Shown here in pieces: positions 1-5,239 of a stretch of 5,239 nt of DNA. Under the pieces are notes generated by a model. That model had not been told where the DNA came from, searched no databases, and was given only the letters and a program-made list of their open reading frames with translations. Each line of letters begins with the position of its first letter. Positions within the stretch are counted from its first letter, which is position 1. The stretch is from Chthoniobacter flavus (GTDB lineage: Bacteria; Verrucomicrobiota; Verrucomicrobiia; Chthoniobacterales; Terrimicrobiaceae): positions 1 through 5,239 of the forward strand of contig CAMDOJ010000126.1 of the NCBI GenBank assembly GCA_945903555.1, written 5' to 3'. A program made the translations under genes and the position numbers.

Positions 1-207
1 CGTGATCTCACCGAGCTTTAGTCCACCATTGGCATTGATTTTGTCGAAAAAAAGCATGGCCGCATTTTTGCTGGAGGCCCCGACTGCTGGGATCTCCCCG
101 GTCATTTCTAGATTCATGCCGATTTTCACCGAGGGCTTGGAATCTCCACTACAACCGCTTAAAATAAAGGCCAGAGCGATAACGAAGAAAGGTGATGTTT
201 TTAACAT
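1..207 (-). CDS. Branched-chain amino-acid-type ABC transporter substrate-binding lipoprotein, N-terminal part
   Basis: The gene runs off the left edge; 69 codons are visible from an ATG at 207-205. The product starts with a lipoprotein signal: Lys3, a hydrophobic stretch (residues 7-16), then the lipobox L-S-G-C with the lipidated cysteine at residue 19. After a short linker comes VKIGMNLEMTGEIPAVG and then a helix containing AAMLFFDKINANGG. This is the start of the LivJ/LivK family fold (Peripla_BP_6), in which the first strand ends in an S/T-G ligand loop and the 'INANGG' turn is conserved. The family binds amino acids, amides or other small ligands outside the cytoplasmic membrane and delivers them to a LivHMGF-type permease. 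Full-length members are about 370-400 residues, so some 80% lies outside the window, and any permease genes would be further left. No Shine-Dalgarno sequence is visible before the ATG. The ligand cannot be told from this part. Confidence 0.88.
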   Translation of the reverse strand, partial: MLKTSPFFVIALAFILSGCSGDSKPSVKIGMNLEMTGEIPAVGASSKNAAMLFFDKINANGGLKLGEIT

Positions 208-429
208 TGGATTGAGACGAAGACGATTGAAGTGTGATTTTTTCTGCAGCTCAAAAAAATTGATCTGCTGTGTTAAACGATTCCCGACGAGCCTCACATC
301 ACCTTGGCGGAATCGCCTAAGCATGGTCAAGTTTGAACTTGTTGGCCATGGCTTTATTGGCGAATTCTCATGAAAATAGCGTATTGATACGCATGATTGA
401 CATCAAGAAAAAAATGATGTGGAAATAAA
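208..429. other. Divergent intergenic spacer
   Basis: This 222-base, AT-richer stretch separates the leftward binding-protein gene from the rightward AraC-type remnant, so it should hold the promoters of both. No reading frame in it looks coding, and I could not find the missing N-terminal sensor domain of the regulator here. A TTGACA hexamer lies at 397-402, but no good -10 box sits at standard spacing, so I do not call a promoter. The one clear structure is the inverted repeat at 379-392, listed separately. Confidence 0.6.
379..392. promoter_or_regulatory. Perfect inverted repeat, candidate operator
   Basis: GCGTAT-TG-ATACGC is a perfect dyad with 6-base arms and a 2-base centre. It lies 37 bases before the ATG of the AraC-type remnant and about 170 bases before the divergent binding-protein gene. 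It is not followed by a T-run, so it is not a terminator. Size and position suit a binding site for a dimeric regulator. The centre is not the CG usual for LacI-family operators, and AraC proteins more often use direct repeats, so the cognate protein is unknown. A 14-base dyad in a spacer of this length can occasionally arise by chance. Confidence 0.3.
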
Positions 430-792
430 ATGTATTCGATGAGCGAAGGAGAGATAAAAAAACTTAAAAGCCGAATCCAAGAGTTGGCCAAGAAGCTCGG
501 CAGCATTACGTTACTTATTCGGATGGAGCATGATTCCACAGATGGCGCCCCATTGTGGTATGGGAGTGACGGCGGTAGTACCCACTGCCGATCCCTCGTG
601 AACGCAGGAGGCATCGACTACCTCATCCAGTGTCGACTCCACCACGCCGCGCGGGAGATTCGTAAAAAACCACACCGCCAGATCACCGCGATCGCGTTGG
701 ATTGCGGTTTTAATTCAAGCCAGTATTTCGCCACGGTCTTCGGCCGGCGCTTCAAAATGACGCCCCGCAACTACCGGAAACAGGAAAGCTGA
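430..792 (+). pseudogene. AraC-family transcriptional regulator remnant (DNA-binding domain only, first HTH scrambled)
   Basis: The open frame encodes 120 residues. Its C-terminal half is a clear second AraC helix-turn-helix: IDYLIQCRLHHAAREI, then QITAIALDCGFNSSQYFATV, then the F-G-R-R-F-K-M-T-P-R-N-Y-R ending. The first HTH is missing from this frame at residues ~27-50. Reading the next frame (codons starting at 530, 533 and so on) gives MIPQMAPHCGMGVTAVV, which is the expected first HTH, and the main frame resumes at THCRSLVNAGGIDYL. The N-terminal piece (GEIKKLKSRIQELAKKLG) also fits the helix that usually precedes it. The ancestral gene has thus apparently suffered one shift at about 500-520 and a compensating one at about 574-583. 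Family members are usually 250-400 residues, so the sensor domain is gone too. The product, if made, should lack a working first HTH. Pseudogene is the best call; paired sequencing errors are the alternative for the frameshifts but not for the missing sensor. Confidence 0.8.
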
Positions 793-840
793 GGGATTTT
801 TTCAACACCGAGTCGGGCTGAGATTCGGGGAAAGTCAGGA

Positions 841-2482
841 TTATTTCTCGAAAACCGGAAATTCGTTGAGGTTGATCGCGTGCTCAGCCTTGAGCACATT
901 TAGTCTCACAACTTGGGCTTTGACTGGCGGGAAGCTGAGTTCCTACTCCTTATCTATGGTCGTGCAGCGGGCAACCTCTTTCCAAACGTCACCTTGCTTG
1001 ATCTCGATAGCAAACTCCCGCGTCTCCGGCCATTCGACCTCCGAAAGCCTCACGCGGCTGATTTCTTTTTCTTCGCCGAGGTCGACTTCGAGCCAACCCG
1101 ATCGCGCAGCGAAGTCGGAGGCCCAGCGGGTTCTTGGATCGCCATCCACGGCTTTTGCGGCCTCGTAGCCGGGTTGGTTGAATTGGCTGGAGGTCGTGAC
1201 TTTTTTGCCCTGACTCAAGGCTGGCGGAGGGGTCGCACTCGGTTTGGGATTTTCAAACTGGGTGTCACCCGGCGTCGGCGGCACATAAGGCGTTTTCTTT
1301 CCGAGCCAGTTCACGATGTCTTTCGCACGGGACTCGGGAGTGACTTTGAGCGACTCGAGTTTGCCGCCCTTCAAGACGCCTTCGACGATCGTCTGCCCCG
1401 GCGCGTGTAATTTGAAATCCACATCCCAGTCTGCTGGCCAGGAAGGGAAGAGATGTAGCTTGCCGGTCTGCCCAGGGTCAGGCGCGAGCAACATTTCCTG
1501 CATCCCGACCATGCCGGATCCACCCCAGTTGTGATCGGGCATCCAGTCGTGACTGGGACCGAAGAATGCGGGGAAACGAGCCTGCGGCACAACATTATTG
1601 GCCATCTTGTGGATCGCGCGCTTCTTGGCTTCCTCTGGCCGAGCGAGCGATGCGACATTGATGACGGTGGCCATCCACGAGTAATCCTGTTTGCACGACT
1701 TCGCGCGGGCTTCAGGGATCGTTTCCCAAGTGTCGCGGGCGAGTTGAAGCGTTTCTTGGTTTGGTGACGCCGACCATGCGGTACGGCCAGGCGGCGAACA
1801 TTTCACAGGGTTCCCATGTGTTGAACTCCTTCTCGATCCAGCGGGCTGGGAACAACGAGGCACGGCCTTGACGCTTGCCGACCGGCAGGTCCGGGATCGT
1901 AGCTTGGATGCGTTGCATGCGCTCACACGAGGCGGCGGGCAGATTTGGCAGGGCGAGCAAACCGGCTGTGATGCGGTGCATGGCGCAGACCACTTCCAGC
2001 GGATCGGTAGCGCCACCGCCGAACTCCAAGGCTTGGGAAGGATAAATGCAGAGCTTGCCGTCGCAGGTCAATTCCGAGCCGATGCGTTTCTTGGTTTGGG
2101 CGCGATAGTAGCTGTCGAAAAAAACTACCGTCCCCTCGATCCACGGCAGGTCTTTTTCTAACGAAATCCCCAGCGCATCACGTCCCTGCAATGCCATCCA
2201 AGCATGCTCGAGCATCATCGAGAAATAATAATAAAGATGCCCCGCTCCGCAGAGGCTGGTGCTGGTGGGGATGAATGCACTCAGCCCCCAGACATCGATC
2301 GGCTCGGGATAAAGCATAACCTCCGCACCGTTGGCTTTCGCGCGGGCGGCGGCAACGGCGGATCGGTCACGATAGAAGGCCATCGAAGGTTCCAGTAGAT
2401 CCGCATCGCCGCCAGCCAAGGCGTGCCAACCGAGCCAGCGCTGGTTTTGCGACATGAAATGACAGAACATCCATCGGCGGTC
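841..2482 (-). pseudogene. Six-hairpin glycosidase, C-terminal half with F5/8-type (discoidin) domain, disrupted
   Basis: Homology runs in two frames. From about 2482 to 1757, DRRWMFCHFMSQNQRWLGW, the FGGGATDPLEVVCAMH segment and AAWPYRMVGVTKP belong to an (alpha/alpha)6-barrel glycosidase, probably the DUF5703/GH95-like type common in Verrucomicrobiota. At about 1756 the frame moves by one base: removing one T there (an A on the coding strand) gives MVGVTKP-ETLQLARDTWE and joins the second part. That part contains HDWMPDHNWGGSGMVGMQEM and LHLFPSWPADWDVDFKLHAPG, the usual end of these barrels plus a beta domain. A proline-rich linker leads to a discoidin/CBM32-like domain (KAVDGDPRTRWASDF). 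TAG at 943-945 interrupts it. The same frame continues as ELSFPPVKAQVVRLNV and INLNEFPVFEK to TAA at 841-843, the proper domain end. The N-terminal half is absent and replaced by an SGNH gene start. The intact ancestor would be a secreted polysaccharide or oligosaccharide hydrolase; substrate unknown. Confidence 0.85.
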
Positions 2483-2682
2483 TGGCCGTAGTGGGTGATC
2501 GAGTCGCCAATGAGGATCACATCAATGTCGCCCTTCTTGGCGGCGGCGACACGGGCTTCATGGTTGCTCACCCATTTTTCCTCCTGCTCGGTGCGGGGGA
2601 CGGGGGTGATGCTGGCGGGTTGTTGGGCAAACGCCGAAGCGGAAAAAGCGGCGAGGAGTGCGGTGCGGGTGGTTTTTTGCAT
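2476..2682 (-). pseudogene. Secreted SGNH/GDSL hydrolase, 5' fragment fused to glycosidase remnant
   Basis: ATG at 2682-2680 begins a Sec signal peptide (MQKTTRTALLAAFSASAFA, likely cut after A-F-A before QQ). The mature start holds EEKWVSNHEARVAAAKKGDI and then block I of SGNH hydrolases, DVILIGDSITHYG, with the nucleophile serine at residue 61. This matches the PAF-acetylhydrolase-like SGNH group, extracellular esterases that often sit in polysaccharide loci and remove acetyl or similar esters. The match stops at about residue 68. The following codons (GCSVISCRKT) look random, while the next frame gives the glycosidase remnant. The blocks carrying the oxyanion Gly and Asn and the Asp-His pair are all missing, so the product cannot be a working esterase. 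The continuing frame stays open to 2281 but is not homologous there. No Shine-Dalgarno is visible. The start lies 14 bases after the stop of the gene upstream, so the two were probably co-transcribed. Confidence 0.8.
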
Positions 2683-2696
2683 GATCGATAGTGTTT

Positions 2697-3023
2697 TTAT
2701 GGTGTGGGATTTTTTGCTGGTTGGCCCCGCGAGCTGCCTGCCGAGGCGAGCGAGACTTTGATTTTTTCTGGCTTCACAGCGGCAAAGATTCGTTGTTCCA
2801 AATCGAGGATCGATTGGTCGATGGAGTCCTCTTGCGGGAGGTCTTCCAGAAATTTCGTCAAGCGACCGATCATGACTTTGTTGTCCTGTTTTTTGGCCGC
2901 ATCGAGGTCGAGCGGAAAGAGTTTGCCACAGACTTCCTCGTAGAGTCGGTATCCATCGGCGATTGGCAAGCCATCAAAGCGGATGGGCACAAAACCAACG
3001 CCGCCCTTGATGTCCACTGTCAC
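2697..3023 (-). pseudogene. 3' fragment of an unrecognised minus-strand gene
   Basis: The frame from 3023 to a TAA at 2699-2697 has a coding-like codon pattern (third positions mostly C or G) and encodes about 108 residues. These include VDIKGGVGFVPIRFDGLPIA, DGYRLYEEVCGKLFPLD, a charged helical stretch (DAAKKQDNKVMIGRLTKFLE) and a low-complexity tail (SLASAGSSRGQPAKNPTP). I do not recognise the family and assign no function. The GTG at 3023-3021 is only the first start-like codon in the frame. Upstream of it the frame stays open but its translation (CRCSRWPPWLRSS) no longer looks like protein, while the opposite strand does. The gene has therefore probably lost its 5' part at a breakpoint near 3020. 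It would have been followed, 14 bases on, by the SGNH gene. A short genuine gene starting at this GTG is possible but less likely, as no ribosome-binding site is seen. Confidence 0.55.
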
Positions 3024-3214
3024 ACTTGATCGCAGCCAAGGCGGCCACCTTGAACAACGACAAGGATAAATTTTTCCCAGCTGCGCAGTCCGCCATCGAA
3101 AAGGGCGGTCTGCCGATGAGGTAATTCATTGAACGCCAGCTCCTCTTTAAGGCCATGCGCAGCGAATCCGCTTACAAAAAATTCCTCGGACAGGACCAAT
3201 CCAATCCGCTTTAG
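3023..3214 (+). pseudogene. 3' fragment of an unrecognised plus-strand gene with an internal stop
   Basis: In the plus frame starting CAC at 3023 the translation is HLIAAKAATLNNDKDKFFP, AAQSAIEKGGLPMR, a TAA stop at 3122-3124, then FIERQLLFKAMRSESAYKKF and LGQDQSNPL to TAG at 3212-3214. I call it coding because third positions favour C and G here (GCC AAG GCG GCC ACC TTG AAC AAC GAC), while both minus-strand open frames across it give implausible protein. It is helical, Lys- and Ala-rich, and the final 'AMRSESAYKKFLGQ' faintly recalls the ends of TPR proteins, but that is a guess. There is no start codon of its own. The frame closes with TGA at 3008-3010, and the opposite-strand gene occupies everything left of 3020. 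It is thus a gene end cut off at about 3020 and further broken by a stop that one base change from GAA, CAA or AAA could explain. Confidence 0.5.
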
Positions 3215-3234
3215 CAAAAAGCGAAGCCCTGCCT

Positions 3235-4644
3235 TTAAAGTTTCACATTACGCCCTTTGGACGAGCGGTTTCGCATGGTGATGAGATTCGAAAATAACTC
3301 GAGACCTTGGACAGCCATAATTTGGCTGATCGCGCGGAACGCCACATGTAGCGACCGCCGAGGTCCATGACCCGGATCTCGAATCGGCAGGAGCAGTAGG
3401 AGGCCCAGGAGCATCGAGGCGCTCTTGATTGCAAATCCGATGTGGTAAATCTCAATCCCTCCTCCACGGTGAACCAAATATTCTTCCAGCAATCCGCCAG
3501 CAATGATCGGAGCAATAGCCGAAGCCAACGAGGTCACAGCGAGATGAATGCTGATTGCAGCCATGCTGCTTTTTTCTGGAACAAGGTTAAGAAGGAGGTT
3601 GAAGCTGCCCATGAAAAACGCCACGGAGAAAAAGCCGGCCCAAACGAACATGGGATAAAGCAGCCAAGCGTTTGTGGGTATGAGACAAGCCCAGAGAAAA
3701 TTCGATATCTCCCATATTAGAAGCCCCACAACGATGACAGGAATTCTCCCTGCACGGTCCGAAACTCGACCCCAGAAGACCCAACCCATGATTCCCGAAA
3801 AAGCGGCGAGAGCAGTGAAAATGGCAAATGTGCCCGGATCAAGGCCGAGTTCCTCAAAGCAAAAGACGGCACAGAAGGGCCCAGTAAAACCCATCCAGAA
3901 ATTCACCCAAGCCGAGAAAAGAATGAACATCGGCAAGCCTGGAGCGGCTCTGCACTCCCGAAGGGCCTCCGTGAGACGTGGGGCAACAATCGCCAGACCA
4001 TCACTACGGGTGCGGATTCCGCGCATCCACTGGATTCCCATAAATCGGCTCACCACCACCACCCCTAGCACCAAAATATATGGAGGCAGCGAATCCTCGT
4101 GATTTTTAAAAACCATCATCACAAGGGCGAGGAATCCCATGGTTGCAATCCCCATCCAGGAATTGCGTTTGCCCAAATAGGCCCCCCGAATTTTTGCGGG
4201 CACCCATTCTCGAACCCAGGCAATCCACCCTACGACCTGACAAGCCGCACTCGCGCTGGCGAGAAAAAAGAAGGCAAGGAAGAAGGCAATAGTCACGCGA
4301 GAGTCATTCCGCGGAAGAAAACCGATAAACGCGGCCATCACCCCCCACAGGGCCACATTGAACGATCCCATTCCAAGCACGAGCCCCTTGGGAGTCATGT
4401 ATCGTCCGAAAATCGGCAGCAACACGGCCTGCAAGACGTTCGTCCACGATGGCATGGAGACGATCCAACCAAAATGGGATTTCCCGATTCCAAACCACTG
4501 CGTGAGTAGTGCGGCAATAATGAAGGAGCCCGGAACCACTATCACCGAATAGGGAGTCGAAAGAAGCCCCTCGATGATTCCGATACGTAGGTTCTTTCGT
4601 GTGTTTTTCACAAGACCACCGTCTCGCACATCTCCATCTTTCAC
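3235..4644 (-). CDS. MFS transporter, probably sugar or oligosaccharide carrier
   Basis: This is a complete gene of 469 codons, a usual MFS length. The product is an inner-membrane carrier with about 12 hydrophobic segments. TM1 is near residues 22-48 (SVIVVPGSFIIAALLTQWFG). The TM2-3 loop carries a degenerate motif A (FGRYMTPKG, 79-87). The TM4-5 loop (KIRGAYLGKRNSWMGI) is a form I know from Verrucomicrobiota MFS proteins beside CAZyme genes. The central hydrophilic loop is short (about 205-235), and the second motif A is clear as WGRVSDRAGRIP (291-302). It has a long polar C-terminal tail. The start is GTG at 4644-4642: GGAAGG sits about 7 bases upstream and an in-frame TAA lies two codons before, so nothing earlier is possible. 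GTG codons 6 and 12 are weaker alternatives. It follows the right-edge gene by 45 bases in the same direction, suggesting an operon. No lesion is seen. The substrate is inferred from neighbours only. Confidence 0.88.
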   Translation of the reverse strand: MKDGDVRDGGLVKNTRKNLRIGIIEGLLSTPYSVIVVPGSFIIAALLTQWFGIGKSHFGWIVSMPSWTNVLQAVLLPIFGRYMTPKGLVLGMGSFNVALWGVMAAFIGFLPRNDSRVTIAFFLAFFFLASASAACQVVGWIAWVREWVPAKIRGAYLGKRNSWMGIATMGFLALVMMVFKNHEDSLPPYILVLGVVVVSRFMGIQWMRGIRTRSDGLAIVAPRLTEALRECRAAPGLPMFILFSAWVNFWMGFTGPFCAVFCFEELGLDPGTFAIFTALAAFSGIMGWVFWGRVSDRAGRIPVIVVGLLIWEISNFLWACLIPTNAWLLYPMFVWAGFFSVAFFMGSFNLLLNLVPEKSSMAAISIHLAVTSLASAIAPIIAGGLLEEYLVHRGGGIEIYHIGFAIKSASMLLGLLLLLPIRDPGHGPRRSLHVAFRAISQIMAVQGLELFSNLITMRNRSSKGRNVKL

Positions 4645-4657
4645 GTTTTACCTTCCC
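4642..4657 (-). promoter_or_regulatory. Ribosome-binding site and GTG start of the MFS gene
   Basis: Read on the minus strand, GGGAAGGTAAAAC precedes the GTG at 4644-4642. The GGAAGG core is the best Shine-Dalgarno match in the window; the starts of the SGNH fragment and the binding-protein gene have none. The TAA inside this stretch is in frame with the GTG and fixes the earliest possible start. An overlapping short frame from ATG to TGA (ATGTGGGAAGGTAAAACGTGA) ends on the GTG, but it is only six codons and is probably accidental. Confidence 0.45.
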
Positions 4658-4673
4658 ACATACAAACCCCAAG

Positions 4674-4689
4674 ACGAAGCCGCTTTCGT
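4674..4689 (-). terminator. Weak stem-loop between the right-edge gene and the MFS gene
   Basis: Immediately after the TAA of the upstream gene, the minus strand reads ACGAA-AGCGGC-TTCGT, a 5-base-pair stem with a 6-base loop. There is no U-run behind it, so it is a poor intrinsic terminator. It may instead be an RNA processing or stability element between two operon genes, or chance. Confidence 0.2.
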
Positions 4690-5239
4690 TTAGTCCACCC
4701 TGTAGAATTCAATCGCGGTGAACTTGTTCATATTGACGACAGGCACGGTCAGCTTTCCATCCGCCACTTTCAGCGTTTTGCTTTTGCTCACACTCACATC
4801 GACATCCTGACCGGTCTCCCGGCTGATATTCTTGGTAATGATGCGGGCTTTATATTTCGCCCCTTCGGGAAATCCTTCTCCAAGGAAGTCCACTTTAGAG
4901 AATTCATTATTATAATATTTTCCATTCTGGATGGTGGAAGGGATGGACACATGGGTCCAAGACTTGCCATTGGCACCACCTGCATACACGAGGACGGTGA
5001 AGGTTTTCTTGCTGCGGTTGTAGGAGGAGATCTTGTATTGCTCGTTACCAGTCCAACCCGGCCCAGCAATAGCGATATCGTTGCCATCTTCCCCAGCAAT
5101 AGCATGGCGTATGACCTCGTCCGTGCCGCCTGCGATCTGCGCATACCAACGCCAGACATAATAATGCAGATGATTGGGGTCGGGCGGGTTGATGTAGTCC
5201 TTAATCTTGAAGGATTGGTTAGCCTTCTGGATCTTGAAA
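4690..5239 (-). CDS. C-terminal part of a large protein, possibly a secreted carbohydrate-active enzyme
   Basis: The frame is open from the right edge to TAA at 4692-4690, giving 182 residues with no start in view. An early aromatic helix-like piece (NHLHYYVWRWYAQIAGG) is followed by a long beta-rich stretch: QYKISSYNRSKKTFTVLVYA, SWTHVSIPSTIQNGKYYNN, EGAKYKARIITKNI, then VADGKLTVPVVNMNKFTAIE and a final FYRVD. A last helix followed by a compact beta-sandwich ending in 'vPvvnmnkftAieFyrv' resembles the end of clan-A glycoside hydrolases (GH39/GH30-like), where a beta domain packs against the barrel. That is inference; the catalytic part is outside the window. The position just before a sugar-type MFS gene, transcribed the same way, supports a role in carbohydrate use. 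No stops or shifts are visible. A codon at 4989 (GTG) could be mistaken for a start, but coding-like sequence continues well upstream of it. Confidence 0.7.
   Translation of the reverse strand, partial: FKIQKANQSFKIKDYINPPDPNHLHYYVWRWYAQIAGGTDEVIRHAIAGEDGNDIAIAGPGWTGNEQYKISSYNRSKKTFTVLVYAGGANGKSWTHVSIPSTIQNGKYYNNEFSKVDFLGEGFPEGAKYKARIITKNISRETGQDVDVSVSKSKTLKVADGKLTVPVVNMNKFTAIEFYRVD

Noticed and set aside
354..614. Minus-strand frame of 86 codons opposite the AraC remnant.
   Set aside because: No motif, and the plus strand holds clear AraC homology in two frames.
793..840. Possible terminator between the convergent AraC remnant and glycosidase remnant (CCGA..TCGG, T-run at 796-801).
   Set aside because: The stem is only 4 base pairs and the T-run is not directly after it on either strand.
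913..1410. Plus-strand open frame of 165 codons inside the glycosidase region.
   Set aside because: It is antisense to clear glycosidase and discoidin homology on the minus strand and has no recognisable motif.
1756..1775. Programmed frameshifting to make a full-length glycosidase.
   Set aside because: The site is not a typical slippery heptamer with a downstream structure that I can see, and the gene is also truncated and carries a nonsense codon.
2691..3029. Plus-strand open frame starting MFLWCGIFCW, looking like a small membrane-anchored protein.
   Set aside because: The minus strand over the same bases has better codon pattern and protein-like sequence; the hydrophobic start is a by-product.
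943..3124. Stop-codon recoding (TAG or TAA read as an amino acid) to explain the internal stops.
   Set aside because: The two internal stops differ (TAG at 943, TAA at 3122), both codons also end other frames here, and the same region has frameshifts and truncations that recoding cannot explain.
2974..3217. Two overlapping minus-strand frames (60 and 65 codons) that would fill the gap before the MFS stop.
   Set aside because: Third-position bias and residue content favour the plus strand; these read as shadows.
3674..4509. Plus-strand frames of 142 and 136 codons opposite the MFS gene.
   Set aside because: They are Arg/Lys/Pro/His-rich shadows of membrane-segment codons; the minus strand gives a full 12-segment transporter.
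1..5239. CRISPR array, tRNA, insertion sequence, toxin-antitoxin pair or phage genes.
   Set aside because: No spaced repeats, cloverleaf, transposase motifs, terminal repeats or small paired genes were found by eye.

Overview
The window looks like a piece of a Verrucomicrobiota-type (PVC) genome, most likely an environmental or marine lineage. This is inferred from protein style only: a secreted SGNH esterase and a six-hairpin glycosidase with a discoidin tail, a GPH/MFS-like carrier, an AraC regulator with the '..HCGMGVT..' first helix-turn-helix, and mostly weak or absent Shine-Dalgarno sites. No rRNA, tRNA, CRISPR array or insertion sequence was seen.

Layout. Positions 1-207 (minus) hold the first 69 codons of a lipoprotein of the branched-chain amino-acid ABC binding-protein family. 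A 222-base divergent spacer with a perfect inverted repeat (379-392) separates it from a plus-strand AraC-type regulator remnant (430-792). That remnant lacks a sensor domain, and its first helix-turn-helix is scrambled by two compensating frameshifts. From 841 to 2682 (minus) lies a broken carbohydrate-degradation block. The first ~68 codons of a secreted SGNH hydrolase run directly into the second half of a six-hairpin glycosidase with a C-terminal F5/8-type (discoidin) domain. The glycosidase part also carries a one-base frameshift near 1756 and an internal TAG at 943-945. Just upstream is the 3' end of an unrecognised minus-strand gene (2697-3023). It abuts a truncated, stop-containing plus-strand gene end (3023-3214), and the two broken ends meet at about 3020.

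From 3235 the minus strand appears intact. A complete 469-residue MFS transporter (3235-4644) follows, 45 bases downstream, the 3' end of a large gene entering from the right edge (4690-5239). That gene has a beta-rich C-terminus, possibly of a secreted carbohydrate-active enzyme.

Taken together, this reads as a sugar-polymer utilisation locus (regulator, esterase, glycosidase, transporter) whose central part has been rearranged and is decaying between intact flanks. I found no convincing evidence of a new molecular system. The main interest is the number and kind of lesions, which could be true gene decay or, in part, assembly or sequencing error.
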